A model generated the notes under the pieces. The model was not told where the DNA came from and ran no database searches. It saw nothing but the letters and a program-made list of their open reading frames with translations. From assembly GCA_016197365.1 (NCBI GenBank), contig JACPVS010000004.1:62001-126000 (forward strand): 64,000 nt of DNA, written 5' to 3'. How positions within the stretch are numbered: the first letter of the stretch is position 1; each line of letters starts with the position of its first letter. A program made the translations under genes and the position numbers. The DNA comes from Mycolicibacterium cosmeticum (GTDB taxonomy: Bacteria; Actinomycetota; Actinomycetes; Mycobacteriales; Mycobacteriaceae). Below are positions 8,185 through 16,866 of the stretch, piece by piece.

Positions 8185-11100
8185 CCCCGAGGCAACCGCT
8201 GCCCTGTCACGTCGCTGGCTGTGGCTGGTCGGCATCGTCTCGCTGGCCCTGTGTTTCGCCCAGTCGCCCGGCCGCATCTCCCCTGACACCAAGCTCGATC
8301 TCACCGCGAACCCGGTGCGGTTCTTGGCGCGTGCCGCCAACCTGTGGAACAGCGACCTGCCCTTCGGCCAGGCCCAGAATCAGGCCTACGGCTACCTGTT
8401 CCCACACGGCGCCTTCTTCCTGCTCGGAGACCTGCTCGGGCTGCCCGGCTGGGTGACCCAGCGGCTGTGGTGGGCGCTGCTGCTGACGGTCGGTTTCTGG
8501 GGTCTGCTGCGGGTCGCCGAAATCCTCGGTATCGGCAGCCCCACCTCCCGGATCATCGCGGCCACCGCATTCGCGTTGTCGCCGCGCGTCCTGACCACCC
8601 TGGGCGCGATCTCGTCGGAGACGCTGCCGATGATGCTCGCGCCGTGGGTGCTGCTGCCCGTGATCCTGGTGATGCGTGGGGACCCCAGGATCCGGACGCT
8701 GGCCGCTCGGTCGGCGGGCGCCGTCGCACTGATGGGCGCGGTGAACGCCGTCGCCACCCTGACCGGCTGCCTGGCTGCCGTCATCTGGTGGGCCGCGCAC
8801 CGCCCGAACAAACAGTGGTGGCGGTTCACCGCGTGGTGGGCCCTGTGCACGGCGCTGGCCATCATCTGGTGGGCGGTGGCCCTGGTGCTGCTGGGCCGGA
8901 TCAGCCCGCCGTTCCTGGACTACATCGAATCCTCGGGCGTCACCACCAGCTGGCTGTCGCTGACCGAGGTGCTGCGCGGCACCGACAGCTGGACCCCGTA
9001 CGTCGCGACCACCGCGACCGCCGGCTCGTCGCTGGTCACCGGGACGGTCGCCGTGCTGGCCACCACGCTGATCGCCGCGGCCGGGCTGGCCGGGCTGGCG
9101 ATGCGCACCATGCCGGCCCGCGGGCGGCTGATCGCGATCCTGCTGATCGGCATCGTCGCGCTGGCCGCCGGTTACTCCGGCGGGCTGGGGTCGCCGATCG
9201 CGCATCAGGTGCAGCTGTTCCTGGACGCCTCGGGCACCCCGCTGCGCAATGTGCACAAACTCGAACCGCTGATCCGGCTGCCGCTGACGCTGGGGCTGGC
9301 CCACCTCCTGGGCCGCGTGCCGCTGCCCGGCAGCGTGCCCCGGCAGGTGTGGTTGTCCGCGTGGACGCATCCGGAGAAGGACCGCCGGGTGGCGGTGGCC
9401 ATCGTGGTGCTGGCCGCACTGGCCGCGGGGTCGTCGCTGGCCTGGACCGGACGGCTCACCCCGCCCGGCAGTTTCACCGCGATACCGCAGCACTGGCATG
9501 ACGCGGCCCGCTGGCTGGACGAGCACAACACCGACCGGGGCCGTGTCCTGGTGGCGCCGGGCGCCCCGTTCGCCACCCAGGTGTGGGGCAACACGCACGA
9601 CGAGCCGCTGCAGGTGCTCGGCGAGAACCCGTGGGGTGTGCGGGACTCCATCCCGCTGACGCCGCCCGAAACCATCCGCGCGCTCGATTCCGTGCAGCGG
9701 CTGTTCGCAGCCGGCCGACCCTCCCCCGGCCTTGCGGATACCCTTGCCCAGCAAGGTATTTCGTACCTGGTGGTGCGCAACGATCTTGATCCGGAGACGT
9801 CGCGGTCGGCACGGCCACTGCTGGTGCACCGGGCCGTCGACAATTCCCCGGGGCTGACGAGGGTCGCCACGTTCGGTGAGCCGGTGGGGCCCGGCCTGTT
9901 GGCAGGCTTCGTCGCTGACAGCGGGCTTCGGCCGACGTACCCGGCGGTCGAGATCTATCGGGTCGACAATGCCGTCACGGGTCCCTACCTGGTGGACACC
10001 GACACGATGGCACGCGTGGACGGCGGCCCAGAAGCGTTGCTGCGCCTCGATGAACGACGCCGGCTGCTCGGCAAGACGCCGATGGGTCCGATGCTGCTGA
10101 CCGCCGATGCCCAGCGGGCGGGGCTGCCCACTCCCCTGGTCACCGTCACCGACACCCCGCTGGCCCGCGAGACCGACTACGGCCGGGTGGACAACCACTC
10201 CTCCGCCATCCGCACCCCCGATGATCCGCGGCACACCTTCAACCGGGTGATGGACTACCCCGCCGGTACCGACCCGGTGTACGGCGCCTGGTCGGGCGGG
10301 CGGCTCACCGCGTCCAGTTCCGCCGCGGATTCGACTGCGCTGCCCAATGTCTCACCGTCGACGGGGCCTGCCGCGGCAATCGACGGCGACTCGTCGACCA
10401 GCTGGGTGTCCAATGCGCTGCAGACGGCGGTGGGCCAGTGGTTGCAGGTCGACTTCGACCATCCGATCACCAACGCATCGCTGACCATCACCCCGAGTGC
10501 CACCGCCGTCGGGGCCCAGGTGCGCCGGATCGAGGTGTCCACCGCCACCGGCACGACGACCCTGCGCTTCGACCAGACGGGTAAGCCGCTGTCGGTGGCG
10601 CTGCCCTACGGCGAGACCCCGTGGATGCGGATCACCGCCGTGGGCACCAATGACGGGTCGCCCGGCGTGCAGTTCGGCGTCACCGATTTCTCCGTCACCC
10701 AGTACGACGCGTCGGGTTTCGCCCATCCGGTCAACCTGCGGCACACCGTCGACGTCCCCGGACCGCCCCCGGGTTCGGCTGTGGCCCAATGGGATCTGGG
10801 TTCCGAGCTGCAGGGCCAACCGGGCTGCGCCGCGGCACCGGACGGGGTGCGGTGCGCGGCGGCGATGGCACTGGCCCCCGAGGAGCCGGTGAACCTCAGC
10901 CGGACGCTGACGGTGCCCGCGGACGAGTCCGTCACCGCGACCGTCTGGGTGCGGGCCCGCCAAGGTCCGCGGCTGGCCGATCTGATCGCCATGCCCGGCA
11001 CCGCCCGCGCGACCGGCGATGCCGACCCGATCGACGTGCTGGGCTCCGCCTACGCGGCCGCCGACGGTGACCCGCGCACCGCGTGGACCGCACCGCAGAA

Positions 11101-12403
11101 TGTGGTGCAGTTCAAGACCGGGCCCAGCCTCACGGTGAAGCTGCCCAAACCCACCGAGGTCGCGGCGCTGATGCTGGCGCCGAGTTCCTCAGACCTGCCC
11201 GCGCATCCGACCATGGTGGCCATCGATCTGGGGGACGGCCCACAGGTGCGCCCGTTGACGGGCACCAAGACCCAGACCGTCGAACTCAAACCCAGGGTGA
11301 CCGACACGATCGTCGTGTCGATCCTGGACTGGCGTGACGTGATCGACCGCAACGCCTTGGGTTTCGACCAATTGAAGCCGCCGGGACTGGCCGAGGTGAC
11401 CGCACTGGACCGGGCCCGCCGGCCCATCGCCGCAGCCGATGGTGCAGCCAACCGTGCCCGCGCGATCACGCTGCCGTGCGGCCAGGGGCCGATCATCGGC
11501 GTCGCCGGGCAGTTCGTGCAGACCTCGGTGGCCACCACCGTCGGCGAGCTGCTGGACGGTGAACCCGTCGCGGCCCGGCCCTGCCAGGACCGCCCGATCG
11601 CACTACCGGCCGGGCAGCAGGAACTGTTGATCAGTCCGGGTCCGTCCTTCTTCGTCGACGGAGTCCAGTTGGCCACTCCGGCCGCAAACCAATTGATCAG
11701 CGCGACAACAACTCCCGCGCAGCTCGGAAAATGGGGGCCGGATCGCCGCGAGGTCAGCATCGAGGCCGGCAGCCAGGATCGGATCCTGGTGGTGCCCGAG
11801 AGTCGCAGTCCCGGCTGGGTTGCACACACCGCGGGTGGCGACGCGCTGCGTCCGGTCACCGTCAACGGCTGGCAACAGGGTTGGGTCGTCCCGGCGGGCA
11901 CATCGGGCCCGGTGACGCTGACCTTCCCGTCCAACGCGGCCTATCGGGTCGGCCTGTTCGGCGGCCTGGCTCTGCTGCCCATCCTGGCTCTGCTTGCGCT
12001 GCTACCGATTCGGCGTCCTCGCGAAGGTGAACCGGTCCGGCCCTGGCAGCCCCACCCGGTCGCGATCGGGGCCGCGGTGCTCGCGGCGGGCGGGATCATC
12101 AGCGGGATCGCCGGCGTGGTGACGGTCGCCGCGGCACTGGGTGTGCGCCACCTGTTGCGGCACCGTTCCCGCCTGCAGGAGGTCGTCACCATCGGCTGCT
12201 GCGCCGGCGGACTCATCGTCGCGGGAGCGGCGCTGTCGCGCTATCCGTGGCGCTCGGTGGACGGATATGTCGGCCATTCACCGTGGGTGCAGATGGTGGC
12301 GCTGATCTCCGTCGCGATGCTGGCGGCATCGACGGTCAGTTACACGTCGAGCACGAGTCGCGGTGTCAACGAACGAGATACACAGGCCAGCATCGAGGAC
12401 TGA
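8132..12403 (+). CDS. aftD: Alpha-(1->3)-arabinofuranosyltransferase AftD
   Basis: About 1,420 aa. A multi-spanning GT-C-type N-terminal half (DUF3367) begins with SRRWLWLVGIVSLALC and contains FAQSPGRISPDTKLDLTANP and NQAYGYLFPHG. A large periplasmic part follows, with two F5/8-type carbohydrate-binding-like segments: ID-GDSSTSW about 750-760 and ADGDPRTAW about 975-985. It ends in C-terminal helices. AftD adds alpha-1,3 arabinofuranose from decaprenyl-phospho-arabinose to arabinogalactan and LAM and is essential in mycobacteria. The start is uncertain: GTG 8132 overlaps the DUF2613 gene, and TTG 8162 is an alternative. The last 64 nt overlap the convergent reductase gene. Confidence 0.95.
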   Translation: MTRRHRCSIALNTATGPSPEATAALSRRWLWLVGIVSLALCFAQSPGRISPDTKLDLTANPVRFLARAANLWNSDLPFGQAQNQAYGYLFPHGAFFLLGDLLGLPGWVTQRLWWALLLTVGFWGLLRVAEILGIGSPTSRIIAATAFALSPRVLTTLGAISSETLPMMLAPWVLLPVILVMRGDPRIRTLAARSAGAVALMGAVNAVATLTGCLAAVIWWAAHRPNKQWWRFTAWWALCTALAIIWWAVALVLLGRISPPFLDYIESSGVTTSWLSLTEVLRGTDSWTPYVATTATAGSSLVTGTVAVLATTLIAAAGLAGLAMRTMPARGRLIAILLIGIVALAAGYSGGLGSPIAHQVQLFLDASGTPLRNVHKLEPLIRLPLTLGLAHLLGRVPLPGSVPRQVWLSAWTHPEKDRRVAVAIVVLAALAAGSSLAWTGRLTPPGSFTAIPQHWHDAARWLDEHNTDRGRVLVAPGAPFATQVWGNTHDEPLQVLGENPWGVRDSIPLTPPETIRALDSVQRLFAAGRPSPGLADTLAQQGISYLVVRNDLDPETSRSARPLLVHRAVDNSPGLTRVATFGEPVGPGLLAGFVADSGLRPTYPAVEIYRVDNAVTGPYLVDTDTMARVDGGPEALLRLDERRRLLGKTPMGPMLLTADAQRAGLPTPLVTVTDTPLARETDYGRVDNHSSAIRTPDDPRHTFNRVMDYPAGTDPVYGAWSGGRLTASSSAADSTALPNVSPSTGPAAAIDGDSSTSWVSNALQTAVGQWLQVDFDHPITNASLTITPSATAVGAQVRRIEVSTATGTTTLRFDQTGKPLSVALPYGETPWMRITAVGTNDGSPGVQFGVTDFSVTQYDASGFAHPVNLRHTVDVPGPPPGSAVAQWDLGSELQGQPGCAAAPDGVRCAAAMALAPEEPVNLSRTLTVPADESVTATVWVRARQGPRLADLIAMPGTARATGDADPIDVLGSAYAAADGDPRTAWTAPQNVVQFKTGPSLTVKLPKPTEVAALMLAPSSSDLPAHPTMVAIDLGDGPQVRPLTGTKTQTVELKPRVTDTIVVSILDWRDVIDRNALGFDQLKPPGLAEVTALDRARRPIAAADGAANRARAITLPCGQGPIIGVAGQFVQTSVATTVGELLDGEPVAARPCQDRPIALPAGQQELLISPGPSFFVDGVQLATPAANQLISATTTPAQLGKWGPDRREVSIEAGSQDRILVVPESRSPGWVAHTAGGDALRPVTVNGWQQGWVVPAGTSGPVTLTFPSNAAYRVGLFGGLALLPILALLALLPIRRPREGEPVRPWQPHPVAIGAAVLAAGGIISGIAGVVTVAAALGVRHLLRHRSRLQEVVTIGCCAGGLIVAGAALSRYPWRSVDGYVGHSPWVQMVALISVAMLAASTVSYTSSTSRGVNERDTQASIED

Positions 12404-13407
12404 CGTTCGTCGTCGGTGAGCCGGTTGTCCCGGTGCTCGGGCGTGCCCGCCAGTACGTCCACCTTGCAGGTGCCGCAAAAACCCTGCCTGCACGAATACG
12501 CGACGTCGGGCCGCACCTTGATCAGCGCCTGCAGCAGCGTTTCGTCCGCCCCGACACCCACCACCTCGCCGGTGCGGGCCAGTTCGACCTCGAAGGCGCT
12601 GCCGTCGATGACCGGCGGCGCGCTGAACCGTTCGAAATAGAGTGCCTTCGAACCTGTTTCGGCGAATCCGTGCCGGATGGTCTCGATCATCGGGGGTGGG
12701 CCGCACACATAGACTGCGCCACCGCGGGGTGCGTCCCGCAGCAAGTCGGCCGCGGTGGGGATGCCGTGCTCGTCGTCGAGGCGGACCGTCACCCGGGCGG
12801 GGTCCCACTGCCAGATCTCGTCGAGGAACGGGATGGTGTCGGCACTGCGGCCGCAGTACACGAAATGCCAGTCGGTGCGCAGACGTTGGGCGGCCCGCAC
12901 CATCGGCAGGATCGGGGTGATGCCGATACCGCCGGCCACGTAGAGCACCCGTGAGTGCGGGATGAACGGGAACCCGTTGCGCGGCCCCCGCACGGTGACG
13001 GTGTGGCCTTCGGTCAGGGCGTGCATCTCCAGTGAACCGCCGCCACCCGTCGGGATCTTGCGGACCGCGATGCGGTAACCGGACCGGTCCTGCGGATCGC
13101 CGCACAGCGAGTACTGGCGGCGCCGCCCCGACGGCAGGTGCAGATCGAGGTGGGCTCCGGGCTGCCAGGCCGGCAGTGGCGCGCCGTCGGGATCAGCGAA
13201 AGTCAGTGCCACCACGTCGTTGTCGCACGCGACGACGACCCGCTTGGCGAGCACCAGCGTCATCGGGTCGTCGGGGCTGCGGACCGCGCGCTGGTCGGCG
13301 TAGCCCTTACGAGTCACCGGACGGAGCCAGAACCTGTCCAGCGCCGTGGCGACCATGTTGATGGCTCGGTCGTCGATGCGCGCTCCGACCGGCGGAACGT
13401 GCTTCAC
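12340..13407 (-). CDS. PDR/VanB-type flavin reductase with C-terminal 2Fe-2S ferredoxin domain
   Basis: A 355-aa oxygenase reductase. An FMN/FAD-binding barrel (RQYSLCGDP) and an NAD-binding domain (YVAGGIGITPILPM, YVCGPPPMIE) are followed by a plant-type 2Fe-2S domain with cysteines in SCRQGFCGTC and in MLACVSRS. Such proteins pass electrons from NAD(P)H to a partner oxygenase. GTG 13407 overlaps the TGA of the PF10118 gene (GTGA), indicating translational coupling to that protein. The C-terminus overlaps aftD by 64 nt in convergent orientation, unusually long for two conserved genes. Substrate unknown. Confidence 0.85.
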   Translation of the reverse strand: MKHVPPVGARIDDRAINMVATALDRFWLRPVTRKGYADQRAVRSPDDPMTLVLAKRVVVACDNDVVALTFADPDGAPLPAWQPGAHLDLHLPSGRRRQYSLCGDPQDRSGYRIAVRKIPTGGGGSLEMHALTEGHTVTVRGPRNGFPFIPHSRVLYVAGGIGITPILPMVRAAQRLRTDWHFVYCGRSADTIPFLDEIWQWDPARVTVRLDDEHGIPTAADLLRDAPRGGAVYVCGPPPMIETIRHGFAETGSKALYFERFSAPPVIDGSAFEVELARTGEVVGVGADETLLQALIKVRPDVAYSCRQGFCGTCKVDVLAGTPEHRDNRLTDDERQSSMLACVSRSLTPRLVLDV

Positions 13408-14306
13408 TGCGCGGCGGGCCGAGTGGCCGGCGAGGACGCCAGATAGGCCACCGCCTGCGCGGTGTCGCCGACGTCACCGGGGTGATACCACGGCGAGTAA
13501 TACTGCATGGCGCGGATCACCAGGTGCCGGATGGGCGGTGTCACGCCGTGCCGGGCAGAGCGGAACAGCTTGCGCCACACGACCTTCCGCTGCCGTCGGG
13601 ACAGCGCCACGTTGGGGTCGACGCGCATCAGGTACCGGATGCCCTGCCAGATCAGGTACAGCAGGATCGGGGCGACCACCACCTGGGCGCGGGCCCGCCG
13701 GAAATAGCTGCCGTCGAAGTAGTGCAGCACGTCGTGGGAGACCATCCGGTGCTCGACTTCTTCGGCACCGTGCCAGCGCAGCAGGTCCAGCACGACGGGG
13801 TCGACGGTGGTCTCGTTGAGACGCTCGGCGTTGAGCACCCAGTCGCCGAGGAACGCGAAGATGTGTTCCAGTGCGGCGATGACGGCGAGCCGTTCGACGA
13901 GATAGTTGTGCGCCTCTTCGCCGGTGGTCTGGCGGGGCCCGAGCAGATGACCGAACACCCAGTTGGCCCGCTCGACCATCGGTGTCGGATCGATCCCGTG
14001 CCGGGTGAGGTAGTCATTGAGGCCCACATGGGCGCTGGCGTGCATGGACTCCTGCCCCATGAAGCCGATGACGTCCTCGCGCAGCCTCTCGTCCCGGATG
14101 TGCGGCAGGGCCTCCTTGAGGACGGTGATGAACCATTCCTCACCGGCGGGCAGCAGCAGGCTCAAGCCGTTGTACAGGTGGGTGGCGACGGGATATCCGT
14201 ACACGTAGTGCGCAGGTACGGCGCTCAGATCGAACTGCACCGGACGGGCGTGCAAGGCGATGGCAGCGCCGTCCGGGGTGTCGGTGTCCAACAGCTCCAT
14301 CGGCAT
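13404..14306 (-). CDS. Metal-dependent hydrolase-annotated protein (PF10118), possible diiron enzyme
   Basis: A 300-aa helical protein of the family usually named metal-dependent hydrolase. Potential metal ligands are spaced as in ferritin-like diiron proteins: E56/E57, E86-x2-H89 (GQESMHASAH), E147-H148, and E182-x2-E185-H186 (AEEVEH). ATG 14306 or 14300 may start it; 14306 is given. The downstream reductase overlaps by 4 nt and carries flavin plus 2Fe-2S, which is the electron supply an oxygenase needs and a hydrolase does not. The family name is therefore doubtful here. A membrane-associated hydroxylase or desaturase-like role is inference. Confidence 0.75.
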   Translation of the reverse strand: MPMELLDTDTPDGAAIALHARPVQFDLSAVPAHYVYGYPVATHLYNGLSLLLPAGEEWFITVLKEALPHIRDERLREDVIGFMGQESMHASAHVGLNDYLTRHGIDPTPMVERANWVFGHLLGPRQTTGEEAHNYLVERLAVIAALEHIFAFLGDWVLNAERLNETTVDPVVLDLLRWHGAEEVEHRMVSHDVLHYFDGSYFRRARAQVVVAPILLYLIWQGIRYLMRVDPNVALSRRQRKVVWRKLFRSARHGVTPPIRHLVIRAMQYYSPWYHPGDVGDTAQAVAYLASSPATRPAAQ

Positions 14307-14346
14307 GACGGTACCTGCGGTACCGGATAAAGTCGATCCCGGATCG

Positions 14347-15510
14347 CTAGCGCGCCACAGCCGGTTCCACGATGTCCGCGACGGAGCTGTCCAGCGGCGG
14401 CGGTGCATGCCGGTACTCCCAGCGGCGCAGCGCGTTGCGGCACGGCGACTCGATCAGCGCATAACTGACCGCCGCGATCGCGAACCCGAACACCACGGTG
14501 AGCACCAGCACCGTCGGCATGTGACCGCTGAACGGAAACTGCCCGATGATGGGGAACACCATCGCCAGCGCCGCGAGGTGCCAGACGAACAGCCCGTAGG
14601 ACCAGCGGCCCAGCGTGACCATCGCCGCACTGTCCAGCAGCCGGTGCGAGGTGTAGGGCCGGTCCAGTACCAGCGGCGCCAGCAGCGCCCCGGCCACCGC
14701 CGCGCCCATCGTCACCTTCACCACGAACTGGCCCACGGTGCCCGGGGTCAGCCCTTCCGGGCCGGCCAGCGGCGACGCCGCCACCACGAACGCCACCGCC
14801 GCGACCGCCGCCATCAGCAGCCGGTTGCGTGCCAACCGGTGCGGCAACCCGACCGGTCCGACGGTGAGTTCGGCGAGCAACATGCCCGCCGCGAACCAGG
14901 AGAAGAAGGCCGGCGGCCAGTTCAGCGGGTTGACCCCGGCCGGCGGGTGCAGCGGCAGCAGGCCCCAGGCCAAACTTGCGACGGCCATCCCGACGATCGC
15001 CGGGATCCGGGCCCGCACCGGCAGTCTGCGCGCCAACAACGCGAGCAGCGGCAACGCCAGATAGAAACTGACCTCCACCGAGAGGCTCCACATCTGGGTG
15101 AGGCCGGCGGTCAGCGTCAACGGCACATAGATCTGGGTGAGCGTCAGGTTGGCCAGCCAGACCGTGAAGTTCGCCTGGGCGTCGGGCAGCAGCGTGAGCA
15201 CGACGATGACGGCCACCAGGTAACCGGGCATGATGCGCACCAGTCGGGACCGCAGGTAATGCCCGGTCGGAGGGCGTCGCCGTAGCCCCCGCGCGGCCGC
15301 GGCGTGACCGCGCCACAGCAGGAAACCCGAGAGCGCGAAGAAGACGGCGACCGCGAGATCGAAGCGGCCGAGCAACCGCCCGGACACCCCGCCGGTGTGT
15401 CCGGTCTGGAACGCCACGTGGGTGACGACCACACCGATGGCCGCGCAGGCCCGCATCCCCTCGACGGCGGGCAGGAAGTTTCGCGTCCCGCCGGTCTCGG
15501 AAGAGCTCAT
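14347..15510 (-). CDS. Acyltransferase 3 family membrane protein (Rv0228-like)
   Basis: A 387-aa polytopic acyltransferase of the OafA/YrhL class with about ten hydrophobic segments. The N-terminal signature NFLPAVEGMRACAAIGVVVTH includes the conserved catalytic histidine, and ALSGFLLWRG and SLSVEVSFYLALP follow as in the family. These enzymes move acyl groups across the membrane to sugars or lipids of the envelope. ATG 15510 gives a protein starting with a short polar stretch. Position between the arabinosyltransferase and the DUF3068 gene agrees with my recollection of Rv0228. Acceptor unknown. Confidence 0.88.
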   Translation of the reverse strand: MSSSETGGTRNFLPAVEGMRACAAIGVVVTHVAFQTGHTGGVSGRLLGRFDLAVAVFFALSGFLLWRGHAAAARGLRRRPPTGHYLRSRLVRIMPGYLVAVIVVLTLLPDAQANFTVWLANLTLTQIYVPLTLTAGLTQMWSLSVEVSFYLALPLLALLARRLPVRARIPAIVGMAVASLAWGLLPLHPPAGVNPLNWPPAFFSWFAAGMLLAELTVGPVGLPHRLARNRLLMAAVAAVAFVVAASPLAGPEGLTPGTVGQFVVKVTMGAAVAGALLAPLVLDRPYTSHRLLDSAAMVTLGRWSYGLFVWHLAALAMVFPIIGQFPFSGHMPTVLVLTVVFGFAIAAVSYALIESPCRNALRRWEYRHAPPPLDSSVADIVEPAVAR

Positions 15511-15601
15511 GGCGACCAGTGTGCCGCGCTAGAGGGAGTTGTCATAAACATCGGCCTTACGGTGTGCTGTTAGGGTCAGCTTCGACCGAAGGGAGCACGG
15601 G

Positions 15602-16813
15602 TTGAACCGCGCAGTGGCCCTGCGAATCGCAGCGTGCGGACTGATGGGGCTCGGCGCTGCCTTGCTCATCGCCGCGTTGCTGTTGTCCACGTACACCAAG
15701 GGCAAGATCGCCAAGATCCCGCTGGATCTTGAAGCCGACCTGATCAGCGAAGGCACCGGGACCGTACTGGACCCGGCATCGCTGTCCAAGCCGGATCGCT
15801 TCGTCATCAACAAGAACGTCCCGGTGGCGCAGCAGCAGCAGCTCAGCGTGGAGGCACCGGCCAACGCCGACGTCGTCACCCTGCAAGCCGGCACTTCGCT
15901 GCGCCGCACCGACAAGCAGCAGGACAACGGCCTGCTGCTGGCGATGGTCGACACGGTGACGCTGAGCCGGACCACCGCTGAGGCGGTGTCCACCGACACC
16001 AACCCCGGCGGTGCCGTGCAGAAGCCGCGCACCATCGAAGAGGACAACCCGCCGACCAACATCGCGCTGCCGCACGAGGGTCTGGCCTACCGGTTCCCGT
16101 TCAACACCGAGAAGAAGACCTATCCGTTCTTCGATGCGATCGCGCAGAAGGCCTTCGACGCCAACTACGACGGCGAAGAGGACATCAACGGACTGACGGC
16201 CTACCGGTTCACCCAGAACGTCGGCTACGACGCCGACGGGAAGCTCGCCGAGCCGATCAAGTACGCGTCGCTGTACGACAACGACATCGACAGCACCGTG
16301 ACCGCGCTCGCGCAGCAGTGGGGCGTGGAGTCCGAGGATCCGTACCTGCCCGTCACCATGACCCGCTACTACGCGGCGCAGCGGACCTTCTGGGTCGATC
16401 CGGTGAGCGGCACGATCGTCAAGTCCAAGGACCACGCGTATCACTACTACGCACGCGAGGCCCTCAAGCCGGAGGTCACGTTCGCCGACTTCACGGTCAC
16501 CTCGACCGAGGAGTCCGTCGAGGCGCAGGTGTCCGCCGCACGCGACGAGGCCGACAATCTCGCATTGTGGAGCCGGATCCTGCCGATCACGTTCGCGGGC
16601 CTGGGCCTGGTGACGCTGGTGGGCGGTGTGCTGCTGGGATCCTTCGGACTGCGCGCCGAATCCGCGCTCATCGATCCCGGGTTGGACGGCTCGGATCGGG
16701 GGTTCTTCAGTCGTCGTGACGACGAGTCCGGCCCGATGCCGGCGGCGGAAGCGCAGACCGAGAAGATACCGACCCGGCGTCCGACCGATCTGCCGCCGGA
16801 CCGACCGGTCTGA
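15602..16813 (+). CDS. DUF3068 / PorA-family protein (Rv0227c-like)
   Basis: A 403-aa envelope protein with an N-terminal helix (GLMGLGAALLIAALLLST), a long extracytoplasmic domain, a second helix near residue 325-345 and a short cytoplasmic tail. The layout and phrases such as KIPLDLEADLISEG and WGVESEDPYLPVTMTRYYA fit DUF3068, conserved in mycolic-acid bacteria and found in cell-envelope gene blocks. Start TTG 15602 follows AAGGGAG (15589-15595) at good spacing. It faces away from the acyltransferase and probably begins an operon with the next membrane protein and small lipoprotein. Molecular role unknown. Confidence 0.85.
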   Translation: MNRAVALRIAACGLMGLGAALLIAALLLSTYTKGKIAKIPLDLEADLISEGTGTVLDPASLSKPDRFVINKNVPVAQQQQLSVEAPANADVVTLQAGTSLRRTDKQQDNGLLLAMVDTVTLSRTTAEAVSTDTNPGGAVQKPRTIEEDNPPTNIALPHEGLAYRFPFNTEKKTYPFFDAIAQKAFDANYDGEEDINGLTAYRFTQNVGYDADGKLAEPIKYASLYDNDIDSTVTALAQQWGVESEDPYLPVTMTRYYAAQRTFWVDPVSGTIVKSKDHAYHYYAREALKPEVTFADFTVTSTEESVEAQVSAARDEADNLALWSRILPITFAGLGLVTLVGGVLLGSFGLRAESALIDPGLDGSDRGFFSRRDDESGPMPAAEAQTEKIPTRRPTDLPPDRPV

Positions 16814-16866
16814 TTCGCCCTTCCAGAACTTGGATAGCGCCGGCGTACGCGCTGGCGCTATCTCTT

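Noticed and set aside
8207..10234. Long open frame antisense to aftD (about 675 codons)
   Set aside because: It mirrors the high-GC codon pattern of aftD, is rich in Arg/Gly/Gln/Pro, and has no family motif or ribosome site.
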